Below, in pieces: positions 12,961 to 24,959 of a stretch of 64,000 nucleotides of DNA (within the stretch, counting starts at the first letter, position 1; the number at the start of each line of letters is the position of its first letter). The notes below the pieces were generated by a model that saw only the letters and a program-made list of their open reading frames with translations, ran no database searches and was not told where the DNA came from. The DNA is from Alviniconcha marisindica. Taxonomy: Eukaryota > Mollusca > Gastropoda > Provannidae. Made by a program: the position numbers and the translations under genes. Location: positions 375,001 through 439,000 of the forward strand of contig JABMCL010001577.1 of the NCBI GenBank assembly GCA_018857735.1. Reading direction: 5' to 3'.

Positions 12961-13194
12961 CACGTATGGTTTGGTCTGTTTCCTGTACTAGTAGCTTGCT
13001 TTACAGTACCGGTGCCTTTCTTTGTTTGCTCTTTCATGTGGATTCAGCGATACTTTTTTTAAAATTCTTTGTAGCCTGCCTGGACCGACACGTGCGAACA
13101 TTCCCATGCACGGCCCACTCGCACAAAAGGAACAAAAGCAAACATGGTTGATGAAAAGACTGTAAGATTTCAGGACTGAGTTTTCAAAAGTGGT

Positions 13195-13290
13195 GGAATA
13201 AAGACAGTTTTTAAAAGGACAGGTTGCAGATGTTTTCGAGAGAAGGGTGATTTTAAAAGGACAGGTTTCAGATGTTTTCGTGAGAAGGGT
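13195..13290. repeat. ~50 bp direct duplication
   Basis: TTTTAAAAGGACAGGTT followed by CAGATGTTTTCG and GAGAAGGGT occurs twice. Confidence 0.85.
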
Positions 13291-13419
13291 GGGGATCTTG
13301 TGTAGTAGAGGTGACAGTTTGTGTGTGAGACACGTTGTTTGCATAAGATGTGTTGTTTGCCGTTGTTTATTCTGCAGCGGTGTCTGTTCCACCCATTAAG
13401 ATGCATGAAAACTCCCCCC

Positions 13420-14215
13420 AAGTGGTCCGTAGGCTTCAACCAAACCCTCATGTATCGCAGGTTGCCGTACATGTAATATGGGGTGGTCAGTCGGCTTCAA
13501 CCAGACTTACGTGACATCCTCAGTTTCACCCATTTGGCTCGGACATATGGGGTGGTCCGTAGGCTTCAACCAAACCCTCATGTATCGCAGGTTGCCGTAC
13601 ATGTAATATGGGGTGGTCAGTCGGCTTCAACCAGACTTACGTGACATCCTCAGTTTCACCCATTTGGCTCGGACATATGGGGTGGTCCGTAGGCTTCATC
13701 CAAACCCTCATGTATCGCAGGTTGCCGTACATGTAATATGGGGTGGTCAGTCAGCTTCAACCAGACTTACGTGACATCCTCAGTTTCACCCATTTGGCTC
13801 GGACATATGGGGTGGTCCGTAGGCTTCAACCAAACCCTCATGTATCGCAGGTTGCCGTACATATAATATGGGGTGGTCAGTCGGCTTCAACCAGACTTAC
13901 GTGACATCCTCAGTTTCACCTATTTGGCTCGGACATATGGGGTGGTCCGTAGGCTTCAACCAAACCCTCATGTATCGCAGGTTGCCATACATATAATATG
14001 GGGTGGTCAGTCGGCTTCAACCAGACTGATGTGACATCCTCAGTTTCACCCATTTGGCTCAGACATGTGTGATGGTCAGTCAGCTTCAACCAGACTGACG
14101 TGACATCCTCAATTTCACCCATTTGGCTCGGACATGTGTGATGGTCAGTCGGCTTCAACCAGACTGATGTGACAACCTCAGATTCACCTGTTTGGCTCGG
14201 ACATACATGGAAGGT
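13420..14215. repeat. 130 bp satellite-like array with ~65 bp sub-repeats
   Basis: GGGTGGTCAGTCGGCTTCAA occurs at 13481, 13611, 13741, 13871 and 14001, exactly 130 bp apart. Each unit has two related halves (GGTGGTCAGT...GGCTTCAACC and GGTGGTCCGTAGGCTTCAACC). The array decays into shorter sub-repeats at 14060-14215. Confidence 0.95.
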
Positions 14216-14219
14216 GGGC

Positions 14220-14653
14220 AATGTATCTTGGTCCTTTGCCTGACTGTGTTCCTTTGGGGCTCTGTGCATGCGTGAACCTTCCCATTGTGGTTGTGGCTTG
14301 CATCTCAGAAGAGGAAGCGTATCGTCCACCAGTCTGGCACCCCCTCATGTGCTGTTGAAATATATTTGACTACTTGCCTACCACCCCCACCCACCCCACC
14401 CCACCATCTCCCAAATTCCTGCCTCACCCTGTGCCATAACTGCATTACAAGTAAAATGACAATCTCACATTTTTATGCTGAGGCGTTAGTTGCATTTTAC
14501 TACTGATACAGACTCCCCCCCCCCCCCCCCCCCCCCCTCCAGCTGTCTGCCAACGGTACTTTCCCTGTCCATGCCATGATGACATTAGAAATAAACTGGC
14601 AATCTCAAGTTTTATGCCAAGTTATAGGGTGCATATACCAGTGATGTTTTGCA

Positions 14654-14684
<31 letters not shown>

Positions 14685-15105
14685 TTAGACGTGTGTGTAA
14701 GAAAGAGAAGAGGATTTTTCAGTTCAGTTGTTCATTAACAGATTTGAACTGTGCCCTTTTCAGAAAGGACTCTTTGAAGGTAGCCTATAGCTATGTTTGA
14801 TATTGTGGCTGCGGACAGGACGTACACGTTCTCATCGGCATTCCCAGGCCCCTGTGACTCGGTGTTTTGTGTCGACTGCACCCAGCTGCCAGCTGCGGGA
14901 CTTGCTTGTCTTGCTTACTGCCATCCCTTTTTCCATATGGCAGGGTTCGCTTTAACCGGAAAATTCCAGTGTTTTTACCGGTTAAGATCAGCGTAAATTA
15001 TACCAAGGGAAAAAATCAGCGGTGGGTCAGACGTACGGGCTGTTATCTTGTTTGACCAGTTCTCAAAAACAGAAAGCAACACCAGAAAGCACACACAGAG
15101 AGAGT
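14220..15105. other. No gene seen; poly-C and TG tracts
   Basis: A poly-C run at 14515-14537 and (TG)n at 14656-14683. Nothing else recognised. Confidence 0.5.
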
Positions 15106-15109
15106 GTGC

Positions 15110-15290
15110 ATCTTGTGTGTGTGTGTGTGCGTATCTGTTGTATGCTTGTGCTTGTGTGTATGTTTGTGTTCTGTGTGTGTGCATCTATTGTATGCTTATG
15201 CTTATGCTTGTGTGTATGTTTGTGTTCTGTGTGTGTGCATCTATTGTATGCTTATGCTTGTGCTAGTGCGTATGCTTGTGTTCTAGATGA
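15110..15290. repeat. ~52 bp TG-rich tandem repeat, 3 copies
   Basis: TGTGTGCATCTATTGTATGC and TTATGCTTGTGTGTATG recur three times. Confidence 0.85.
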
Positions 15291-15668
15291 GTACGGGGAG
15301 CAAGCTGGTTGCTAGTAGAGCTCTAGTAATAGTAATAGTAGCTCTAGTAATAGTAGCATAGACGGCCGTGTATTTGACCAGTGACAGTAATTAGTCATTG
15401 TCTGACCAATTTCCGTGAACCACCTTCGGCACCTGGATGTCACAGCGGTTTGAAAAATGTGTAGTGCGGTCACTGTATAGTTGGTTGTGTTGTTGCCTGT
15501 CACTGTGTTGTTTTGTAGGGGTTTTCTTAGCTTCCTAGTGGCATCCTTGGTAGCTGTAGGTCTACAGAGTTTGTTTATCATCTGCGATTATAGTGTTGTA
15601 AATGCTAATGTTATTGTGCCTGTTAAATCTTGAGAGAGAGAGAGTGTCGGTTGTGTGTGGCCAAGTTT

Positions 15669-15672
<4 letters not shown>

Positions 15673-15704
<32 letters not shown>

Positions 15705-15847
15705 TAATTTTACCCAAGTTTGCCTGTACTGTAGTTGTATTAATTTATTCAAGTTCACTTGTTTGGTTGGTGCGCGGCCAAGTTTGTGTGTGTGGTTGGT
15801 ATTCAGCCAGGTTTGCTCATGCATTGCAGGTGGAGGTTTTGGCTCAG

Positions 15848-15930
<83 letters not shown>
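15673..15930. repeat. (TG)n microsatellites
   Basis: (TG)n at about 15673-15700 and a pure tract of about 39 dinucleotides at 15850-15928. The stretch 15935-16320 beyond shows nothing recognisable. Confidence 0.92.
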
Positions 15931-15931
<1 letters not shown>

Positions 15932-16324
15932 ATTTGGAGATAAATTGGAAAGACCGTAACATCCCAGCAAACTGCATGACTGAAAGGTACAGTTGCATTA
16001 CTATGTAGTGTGTCACCAGCATCTGTTTGGTTAGTGTTGGGTTAATAGGTATACCTCAGGCTTTTGCTCTCCTGGTAACTTTTGTGTGCAGGGAGTACAG
16101 GGTGATTGTTTTTCCTTTCTTTTCCTTTTTTGTTTGATTTTCCTCTTCTTTTTTTCTTCTTTTTTTTTTAACATTTATAGAATTATACATGAATCAGGAT
16201 AAAGCATAATTCGTCCCCATCAGATGCCTGTGGATCTGTCACAAGATCAAAACTGATGAACACAACTGACTAAAGCAAGATGTGATATGAAATGTCTTTG
16301 GGCACTATGAACAGGCGACTCATT

Positions 16325-16950
16325 CATGCTGCAGATTACCTCACCTGATGGTGCAAGACGCATCCAGGACTTTAACCAGAAATGTAAAAAAGATATATTT
16401 AATACTTTTTTCTGTCTTTTTTTTTTTTTTAGATCGGTAGCCCTCAGATTCAGTGGCATTATCTTCTCAAAACTGTTTTACCCATCAGGTTGAAGAGATC
16501 AAAGCAAAACCTTGAAACTGAAGATTTTTGTTTAGAAATTCAGATTACCTCACCTGATGGTGCTAGACGCATCCAGGACTTTAACCAGCAATGTAAAAAA
16601 GAAATATTTAATACTTTTTTCTGTCTTTTCTTTTTTAGATCGGTAGCCCTCAGATTCAGTGGCATTATCTTCTCAAAACTGTTTTACCCATCAGGTTGAA
16701 GAGATCAAAGCAAAACCTTGAAACTGAAGATTTTTGTTTAGAAATTCAGATTACCTCACCTGATGGTGCTAGACGCATCCAGGACTTTAACCAGCAATGT
16801 AAAAAATAAATATTTAATACTTTTTTCTGTCTTTTCTTTTTTAGATCGGTAGCCCTCAGATTCAGTGGCATTATCTTCTCAAAACTGTTTTACCCATCAG
16901 GTTGAAGAGATCAAAGCGAAACCTTGAAACTGAAGATTTTTGTTTAGAAA
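16325..16950 (+). repeat. ~206 bp tandem repeat, 3 copies, each with an acceptor-like tract
   Basis: CAGATTACCTCACCTGATGG occurs at 16334, 16541 and 16747. Each unit contains a T-rich tract ending TTTTTTAG before ATCGGTAGCCCTCAG, and ACCCATCAG|GTTGAAGAG about 55 bp on. No coding frame is conserved across units. Confidence 0.9.
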
Positions 16951-16999
16951 TTCCCTGTGGGTTTTATTTTCAATTTGAAGGTCAAGCTTCTTGTATGAC

Positions 17000-17310
17000 A
17001 GTTCAGTTCAAGATGGTATCTGTGTGCTTGGGAAAGCCCACATGCACCGCACCCCGTCTCTCAGAAGTGTCCCCAACATTGCCTTTGAAACGGTTCCAGT
17101 GTTCGTCTGATTGACAGTGGCCCTCCCTCAGCCTTTCAAGAAAGATTGATGAGCGCTTCCTCTTTCCACACCTCTCTCCTCCAGGCAGTTGATGGTGTGA
17201 TGTCTTTGGCTTTGCGCCCACAGGCAATGCCTCAAGCTCCTCAACACTTCAAACCTTCCGAGATGCAAACCACTTGTGATGGTTGCTCTGCCTACCAGGT
17301 CATTTCTGCG
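17000..17310 (+). repeat. Dispersed element, copy A (inverted copy at 40065-40340)
   Basis: GGTTCCAGTGTTCGTCTGAT, TTGACAGTGGCCCTC, TTCCACACCTCT and TCAAGCTCCTCAACACTTC align, in order, with the reverse complement of 40065-40340. Unclassified and non-coding as it stands. 17310-17600 is unremarkable apart from poly-C at about 17585-17602. Confidence 0.82.
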
Positions 17311-17609
17311 TGGATTAGCAGAACTGGCAGCACAAAGCTGCGTCAGGTGACCCTTAGGTTGCCGGGCAGCATGCCATGCTGCTGCCTCTTTGAAGCACAA
17401 GTGCTGCGCAGGAAGTCTGTGCTCAAGGTCACCCTTGGAACAAGATGGAACAAGGTCATAGTGTTCTCGGTTAGTCTCTAAGGTCAGCTGTGGTGCTTTG
17501 ACCTTGTTGCCTGCAGTTTGGTCCACTGATCATTTACTTATTTTTTTATATTCTTGTTCTTTTTTAACCTTGGTTTACTTTTTACCCCCCCCCCCCCCCC
17601 CCCACCCCC

Positions 17610-18585
17610 CACAGTTTTTAACTGAGAAAAAAAAAATCAATTACTTTATTTTCTTTTTACTTAGAAAACATCCAAATTAAATATAAAATCAGTGTGGCTT
17701 AATTTTAAAATGAAATCCTTGATTTCAAGGTTTTTATTTTTGATCTCTTCTACCCTTGTGGACAAAATGTGTTTTGAGAGTACTTACAGCAAAATCTGCA
17801 ACAAATTATCTGCCCTTCTCTTGCATGGCAGCATTTGGGAAACTAGTTCAGAACTTAGCATGAACTTGGGAATGATGATAAGCGTGTCCAGCTGAATATG
17901 CTATGTATTTTGGGGTCAATTTTTGTTTTTGGTTGTTTTTGGTTGGTTGTTTTTTACTTGTTTTGTCCAGTTATATTTTGCTTGTGCATGTAATGAATTG
18001 ATACATTTTGTAACTGTTATGCTCGACTCTCACAATAACATTTCAGTGTGGGTTTTGGTGTGCGTCAACTGATTTGCAGGAATTTCTGAACTTCAAGGCT
18101 TGTTGTATGTGGTTTTTAAAGGTTTAGATGATATATGCATGTTCTGGTGCCTACCATTATGTACACTCCGGTGACTTAGTACAAGGTTTTTCTTCATGCG
18201 CCTCCCGCTCCGCACCCCCCACGGCTTGAGGGAGAAAAAAAATGTTTTGAAATTGATAGTCCATTTTTTAAATCTCGGTTTCAATTTCTAGTATTACTTA
18301 TGGTATACTGTGTTAAAAGCCATATTGTAACAAGGCATGTTATAATGAAGATAATCATGATGTATCTGAAACTTCTTTTGTTTAAAGTTGCAGTGCTTGT
18401 GTGATATCAGTGAAAACGTACAGATGTCTCCATTCATCAGACATCTTCAAGGTCAGGAATATTTGACAAGACTGGACCACAGTGATTTTTCATATCAACA
18501 TTATTTCAGAATGTTTTATAATGCGGGTGTTCTGCTTATCAGATGTTTGCGTGTTCCTTGTATTGTTATTTTAACCTTCACAGGA
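17610..18585. other. No gene seen
   Basis: AT-rich unique-looking sequence; no coding or repeat signal recognised. Confidence 0.45.
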
Positions 18586-18812
18586 GTGTTGGTAGTGACA
18601 TATTAGCCAGACTTTCATGTAAATGATGAGTACATCCATCTGTTAGCCAGGTAAAAAAAAAGAAGAAAAAAACAACTTAGTTCTACCTTGATTGAAAGCG
18701 GTTGGTAGTGACATATTAGCCAGACTTTCATGTAAATGATGAGTACATCCATCTGTTAGCCAGGTAAAAAAAAAAGAAAAAAAGAACTTAGTTCTACCTT
18801 GATTGAAACAGT
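18586..18812. repeat. ~110 bp direct duplication
   Basis: GACATATTAGCCAGACTTTC through AACTTAGTTCTACCTTGATT occurs twice, each copy with an A-rich run. Confidence 0.93.
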
Positions 18813-19086
18813 TTTGGTTTTATCTGTGCTAGCTGGCGTAAGCAATGTGGGCGGTTAGAAAAGAAACACTGGATACAATCTGAGCTGTCTGTTACAGACT
18901 TACTGTCATTTGAGCGCCGAGAAAAAAACTGTCAGGTAAGCAGATTGTTTTCGGAGACCTGTAGCGTAACCAACTATGGCTGTTGGTACAGAGATACTGC
19001 AGCAGTTTCAGTGTAGTGTCTTTGGTTGGAGGGAGGAAGTTGTAAACCGGTGCTTGGAGTTGGAGGAACACTGTGGTGTTTGCCCG

Positions 19087-19317
19087 TAACCCCTTCACTG
19101 CCATGATGTCATTTGAAAACGAGCCGTAAACGTGCGAAATTTGAAACCTTTAAGCCTTTTTTGTCTTCTTTTTCACACTGGCATGTGAAAGGATCTCCTT
19201 CAAAATGCGTAGCATTGAAAATAGATGTTATAGGACTGGAAAGTATACTGCCTGCAGGTGCGTCTGTGCATCTTTCAGCCCAGAAATTTTACAGGCTGGG
19301 GCAGTGAATGGGGTTAA
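19087..19317. mobile_element. MITE with TTAACCCC-type inverted ends, copy 1 (piggyBac-like)
   Basis: The left end TAACCCCTTCACTGCC and right end GGGGCAGTGAATGGGGTTAA are inverted repeats. Internal blocks (TGTCATTTGAAAA; GAAAATAGATGTTATAGGAC; AATTTTACAGG) recur in the same order in the copy at 39079-39366. TTAA at the border with CCCTTTCACTGCC-like ends recalls piggyBac-type MITEs (inference). Confidence 0.72.
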
Positions 19318-19369
19318 TACAAAATGAGTGAGGTCTTGCACCCGTGATGTAGGAACTGTCATCAAAAGT

Positions 19370-19635
19370 AACATGCTGTTGTAAGGTTAATGGAGTGGGT
19401 ATGTATTTTTTCAAAATACCCATGACGTAGGAACTGCCATCGAAGGTAATGCACTGTGATGGCTAATGGTGTGGGTGTGTGTATTTTTTCAAAAAGTACA
19501 GACAGACCACCTGTTGTGCACAATGGAATGAGATACAGTTTGGCTTTGGACAAAGTCATTCATGGGTGTGTATTTTTCAAAAAGTACAAACAGCCAGTTG
19601 CAATGGAATGAGATACAGTCCTGCTTTGGACGAAG
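19370..19635. repeat. Diverged tandem duplication
   Basis: TAGGAACTG.CATC.AAGGTAA, GTGTGTATTTTTTCAAAAAGTA and CAATGGAATGAGATACAGT each occur two or three times. Confidence 0.75.
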
Positions 19636-19794
19636 TCATTCAAACATCCCTGTAATATGCACATTCCTAGTTGTTGATTTTACAAGAGCAAAATATGTAT
19701 GTAACACGGCTATGTTTAGCCAGTTTTCAGTCAAAGGCAACGTGATTTAAATGTGCAGCAGTGCAGCAACTATCATTTTAGTTTTTTGTTCAAA

Positions 19795-20075
19795 ATAGAA
19801 CAGATCTAGGTAAATGTTCTCACCTATACGATAAACACAAGGCAACAACGAAATACAAGCATTTTTCAACAGAAAATGGTCTTCTTCAAGTGTAAGAAGC
19901 TAGATAATAATAAAAGAAGAAGGAAGCAAAGAAGAAGATGATGATTATTATCTATCTGCTTTCTTACACCTGAAGAAGACAATTTTCTGTTGAAAGCGCT
20001 TGTGTGTTTCTTTGTTTCCTTGTATTTTTCGTCGTTTAGTGAGTATGTTTCCCTAGATCTGATCTATTTCATCAA
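19795..20075. mobile_element. ~280 bp foldback MITE-like palindrome
   Basis: Left arm 19803-19915 (AGATCTAGG ... ATACAAGC ... TTTCAACAGAAAAT, GTCTTCTTCAAGTGTAAGAA) is inverted in 19960-20065 (TTCTTACACCTGAAGAAGAC ... ATTTTCTGTTGAAA ... CCTAGATCT). The spacer is GAA-rich. Confidence 0.8.
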
Positions 20076-20304
20076 CCTCACCAGCAGTTGTTCATTCACT
20101 CATTCCTTTTTTGTTCAAATTAATGTGAAAAACAACAACAACAAAACGAGATCTACTCCCACTTGAGCGACTCCCGGTTAAGTGGATCTCGTAAAGCGAC
20201 TCCCACTGTGGTGACGTCTCACTGGTGTCACTTTGCAGCGGCGCTGGAGGATCCTCTCCGGGGCGCAGGCCTGGGAAAGGGTGATATGGAAGACAAGCTG
20301 TTGC

Positions 20305-20700
20305 CCATGTTGTCACTGATGTAACCCAAGGGAAGGGGGCAACCAGATTCGCCCAGTCCTAGATCCAGGTCACTGATGTAACCCAAGGGAAGGGGGCAAC
20401 CAGATTCGCCCAGTCCTAGATCCAGGTCACTGATGTAACCCAAGGGAAGGGTGAGAGCCCACACAGCTTGGCACCCCCACCACAGCTAAAAACCTGTATT
20501 TCCACGGCAACCAGATTCGCCTAGTCCTAGATCCAGGTCACTGATGTAACCCAAGGGAAGGGGGCAACCAGATTCGCCTAGTCCTAGATCCAGGTCACTG
20601 ATGTAACCCAAGGGAAGAGTGAGAGCCCATACAGCTTGACACCTCGCCACAGCTAAAAACCTGTATTTCCATGGCAACCAGATTCGCCTAGTCCTAGATG
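20305..20700. repeat. 57 bp tandem repeat with higher-order structure
   Basis: TCACTGATGTAACCCAAGGG and CAACCAGATTCGCC.AGTCC repeat five times in two blocks separated by GTGAGAGCCCACACAGCTTG. Confidence 0.93.
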
Positions 20701-20867
20701 GAGACGTAAAATGCCAGCTGAACATTCAGGGCACAATGTTTGTTTGTTTGTAAGAGTTTTTGTTTTGTTTTCTGCTGTGCATGTGTGACCCCTGACAGTG
20801 ATAGAATCTTCAATACAATGAAGGAGGTCAGCGTACAGAGGACGAGGAACACAGAGCTTCCTTTCTA

Positions 20868-20874
<7 letters not shown>

Positions 20875-20902
<28 letters not shown>
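20875..20902. repeat. (TG)n microsatellite
   Basis: About 14 TG units. Confidence 0.9.
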
Positions 20903-20904
<2 letters not shown>

Positions 20905-20944
20905 ATTCAAATAGTCTGACACAGGTTTAATGCCATCAATGATT

Positions 20945-21275
20945 TAGCTGTCAATAGAACCGCAGTTTAAATTTACCGTTTGAAAATAAATTCCCAGGTC
21001 CTCTTTTCTGATTTGACATGAGCACTGTATTGTGCATGCACACATACACATGTACTGACATCGTGTAAGAAAAAATATAAGTCAGAATATAAAAGCAGTG
21101 AATATCGAATAAGATGACTGTCAGTTTAAGTTTACCATTAAAAAGGAAATAAATCCTGGGTCCTCTTTTCTGATTTGAACTTGAAGTGAGCACCACATTA
21201 TGCATGCACACATGCGCACGTACTGACATCGTGTAAAATATACAAGTCAAAATAACAGCAGTGAACATCGCAGAA
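20945..21275. repeat. ~160 bp direct duplication
   Basis: Both halves contain CAGTTTAA.TTTACC, GGTCCTCTTTTCTGATTTG, GCATGCACACAT, GTACTGACATCGTGTAA and AGCAGTGAA.ATCG. Confidence 0.88.
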
Positions 21276-21289
21276 GTTGACTCACTTTA

Positions 21290-21415
21290 CAGGGATGTTG
21301 AGTTGGTGAGGGGAGGTGCTTTGGTGGACTAGTGCAACTGGAAGTCGCTTTGGTGGATTCGCGCAACTGGGAGTCGCTTTGGTGGACTCACACAACTGGG
21401 AGTAGCTTTGGTGGA
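21290..21415. repeat. 28 bp tandem repeat, ~4 copies
   Basis: GCTTTGGTGGACT with CAACTGGGAGTC repeats. Confidence 0.88.
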
Positions 21416-21635
21416 AATCACTCAAATGGGGTATCACAACAACAAAAGGATGAACATTGTTATAATTATAGTATTTTTTTTGTCTATTTAGATTAAGTTT
21501 CTGAGGAAAAGTATGATTTGGTGCCCATTGAAACACTTGATGTGTGGATTAAGAGCGATAATTATGTGAAGCTTTTGTTACAATGAAATAAAGAGAGAAG
21601 AAGTCTGAAACAAAAAATACTGCTAGCGTTCTAAA

Positions 21636-21740
21636 ACAACCTCCAATAAAGGGGATTACCCCAGAAATTTACAGGTTGTGTTTTGTCCTAAGAAACTGTG
21701 TTCTTTTGAACCGTTTATGTGTTTGGCTTTCGTTACCATG
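21636..21740 (+). mobile_element. Single arm of the foldback family seen at 51.3 kb
   Basis: AAAGGGGATTACCCC, GTTGTGTTTTGTCCTAA, TTTTGAACC and TTATGTGTTTGG match the right arm of the 51321-51868 element. Confidence 0.68.
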
Positions 21741-21744
21741 AATC

Positions 21745-22655
21745 AGAGTGTTGGTGCTAACTGCGATTATGAATTTCCACTTCCGCAAAAGAGGAAGTTT
21801 CAGGGTTTGAAAGGAAAAACGTGATGTTCAGTTTACCACACATCGGTTGTCTGATCAGTGATTTTTGTGTTCCTTGATTTGAACTTGTTTACATGTCTGT
21901 GAAATTCTTTTAAATTTTGTATTACTTTTGACAACGCATTTTTCTCTAAGTTACTTTTCAGTCTTTCCAAATCGCTGTGTAACTTGTGGCAATGACAGTG
22001 AAACCAGATGAGATTTTTTGTTGTAACAGCCTGCAAAGTTTTGAATTGAGTCATTTGAGTTGCCAGACAGTGTGTTCTAGTTACTAAGGACTGTCTCGCA
22101 ATTTTTTCTTCTTTTTGCGTGTGGTGCATTATAGCAGTGTTTCCTCATTTAGCTTCTGTATTTAAAGAGCAGCAGATACCAATGCTGTTTCGCGGTTAAG
22201 CACCAGTATTTAGACACGCCTTTGTACCCGCACTTCCCTGGCAAAATACCCAACTGCTATATTGCAGCCTTTCACAAAAGTTATGGGCAACACAGTAAAA
22301 AATAAAAAAATAAAATAAAAAACTAGTGTGCTCCATGACTGTGATTTGTGTTCCAGTAAAAAATAAAAACAAAACAAAAAATAAACTAGTGTGCTCCATG
22401 ACTGTGATTTGTGTTCCCTGTTTGGTGAAGTTTGGTTTTTACTTTCCACCTTTAGACATACTGTGGCATGCAGGTTGAAAAGCAGTGCTACTGGGATGTA
22501 TGTGCACATGTGCAGTGCGTACCATTTTGTCTGGATCTGCATGTAGGCATTCATGTCTTTTTGCTGTCTGTGTTTATAGATTGTTGAATGTATTTATAGA
22601 CTTACGCTAACTAGGGAGCAGGAGACATGTTGGGGATGTAAAGATGTTATTGAAG
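21745..22655. other. No gene seen; short duplication
   Basis: AGTGTGCTCCATGACTGTGA and TTTGTGTTCC occur twice (about 22325 and 22385), each with an A-rich run. Otherwise nothing recognised. Confidence 0.5.
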
Positions 22656-22659
22656 TGAA

Positions 22660-23405
22660 TTACTCACGGAGCAAGGACAACATCGTACTCTTCAAGCCGT
22701 GATCCCTGTATAAGGCCTCTGAGGAACACAATGCTCTTGAGGCTCTGAACCCTGTGTAGGGCCTCTGAAGAACATAATGCTCTTCAAGCCATGATCCGTG
22801 TATCGGGCCTCTCAAGAACATAATGCTCTTCGAGCCATGATCCATGTATCGGGCCTCTAAGAACATAATGATCTTTGAGCCACGATCCATGTATGAGACC
22901 TCTCAAGAACATGATGATCTTCAAGCCACGATCCATGTATCGGGCCTCTCAAGAACATAATGCTCTTCAAGCCACGATCCATGTATCGGGCCTCTCAAGA
23001 ACATAATGCTCTTCAAGCCATGATCCATGTATCGGGCCTCTCAAGAACATAATGCTCTTCAAGCCATGATCCGTGTATCGGGCCTCTCAAGAACATAATG
23101 CTCTTCAAGCCATGATCCGTGTATCGGGCCTCTCAAGAACATAATGCTCTCCAAGCCATGATCCATGAATCGGGCCTCTCAAGAACATAATGCTCTCCAA
23201 GACATGATCCATGAATCGGGCCTCTCAAGAACATAATGCTCTTCAAGCCATGATCCATTATCAGGCCTCTCAAGAACATAATGCTCTTCAAGACATGATT
23301 CATGAATCGGGCCTCTCAAGAACATAATGTTGTTCAAGCATTGATCCATTATCAGGCCTCTCAAGAACATAATGCTCTTGAGGCATAGATCCCTGTGTAG
23401 CCTGA
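22660..23405. repeat. 46 bp minisatellite, ~16 copies
   Basis: TCAAGAACATAATGCTCTTC with AAGCCATGATCCATGTATCG and GGCCTC repeats every ~46 bp, with edge copies more diverged than central ones. Confidence 0.95.
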
Positions 23406-23668
23406 TTCCTCTGAAGAACCAAGTTCAAAAGGATTACCATGGTGAGCTCAAAGTGGGGGGTGGAGGAGAAACGATGCCTAATCTCTGTAGATGTTGAAAT
23501 ATAGCTGTGTGCTTAGTTCACTCTGTCTTATTGTTTTGTAATCTGCAGTTTGTTGTACTGTGTGCAGAAATATATCTAGTTGACATAACGAAAATGTGTC
23601 TTTTGGACTGAAGAATAATGCGTGAACAGATCTGATTTGTGCATGTGCAGTGATGACCTGTGCTGCGC

Positions 23669-23671
<3 letters not shown>

Positions 23672-23703
<32 letters not shown>

Positions 23704-23875
23704 CATGTGGCAACATGTATTTGATACCTGAACAAAACAAACCTAGTACTGCATCTCATTTTTCGCCATTTAACTGTTGTTTTGTAGCTTGTTAAAAGGG
23801 ATTACCCCCAAAATTCGCATGTTGTGGTTTGTCCGAATAAATAGCATTCTTTTTAACCTTTTATGTGTTTGAACC
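23672..23875 (+). repeat. (TG)n microsatellite, then a foldback-family arm
   Basis: (GT)n lies at about 23672-23702. 23795-23875 (AAAGGGATTACCCCC; AAATAGCATTCTTTTTAACC; TTATGTGTTTG) matches the arm family of 51.3 kb. Confidence 0.68.
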
Positions 23876-24386
23876 GGAACAAACAATTGAAGAAACAGAA
23901 ACCTCATTTAAAAAATATATTAAAAGGTGAGGAGAAAAGAGAAAAAAATCTCTGACAAGATAATGAAGTTATCTTGAACCCATCAGCTGCACAGCTTGAA
24001 AGCTCTGTTGTGGATGGCCCTTAACATACTAACCAGAATTGTTTTTAAATTCCATTTACTGAAATGTTTATTTCTGCTCTCTTTCAAATTTGAATGCAAC
24101 ATTGGGACAATCAACACTTCTTCTTTTCAATCACTCTATTACAAAAACATGGTTCTCTGCCCAAAGGTCATTCTCTAGACAACGTTCAAGCACTCAAATA
24201 AAAAACATGGTTCTCTACCCAAAGCATGGACCTATATATATATATATATATAGGTCCATGGCCCAAAGGTCTTCTCTACACAACAGCTATTGTGCACCGC
24301 GTGTCTCCCAGGATGCCAGAAAGCTTCACCACCACTGGAGTCTCCACCAGCCAAAGCTTGATGTGTGGGTGGGGGGGGGGGGGGGG

Positions 24387-24870
24387 TAGGGGGTGATAGC
24401 TCAGTGGTTAGGGTGTCGGACTCGTGATTGTAAGGTCCCTGGTTCGAGCCCCACAGGAGCGGCAGGATAGTTTTCTTCTCCAGGGTCAACTTTCTGTGCT
24501 GACTGTTTCAGTATCTGTTCCACCCCCGTGTTACCGCAGCAGCACGTAAAAGGTCCCGGTCATTGTGCCAACAGTGCAGGTGACGGGTTACAGCTAAACA
24601 CACATGCACCCTACCTATGCAGCTTCAAATGAAGCAACACTGTAAACTGGTGCATGGTTGAATGGTGTACACAGAACTTGCTCTAAGATGGCAGCAGTTT
24701 CATGTGGCACCAGCCATGCAACAACCAAACAGCGCTGACAGTACACCACTTTGGTGGATATGAAAAATATGTGCAATAAAACGATAGTCACTCACACATG
24801 CGACATTGCACAGTGAGTGTCCAAGAGCACAGAATAATGCTATAAAAAAATGATCTATAAAAAATATGCT
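24387..24870 (+). mobile_element. tRNA-derived SINE, copy 2
   Basis: A box GATAGCTCAGTGGTTAGGG and B box CTGGTTCGAGCCCC; the body is collinear with the copy at 5069 (CCACCCCCGTGTTACC; GGTGTACACAGAACTTGC; CAGTACACCACTT). A poly-G run precedes it. Confidence 0.88.
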
Positions 24871-24884
24871 CTGTTCTTCTCTCA

Positions 24885-24935
24885 CCCGTCCCTAATAAGC
24901 CTTACAGTTCCTGTGGACATTAAGCACCATGAAAG
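24885..24935 (+). repeat. Fragment of CCTAATAAG/GTGGAC dispersed repeat
   Basis: CGTCCCTAATAAGCCTTACAG and CTGTGGACATTAAGCA; an inverted fragment of the same element is at 25873-25912. Confidence 0.6.
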
Positions 24936-24959
24936 CAGATGTTCTGTTAGTGTTAGTGT

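Noticed and set aside
22660..23405. CRISPR-like array (46 bp regular repeats)
   Set aside because: Units are contiguous without unique spacers, in a eukaryotic genome; this is a minisatellite.
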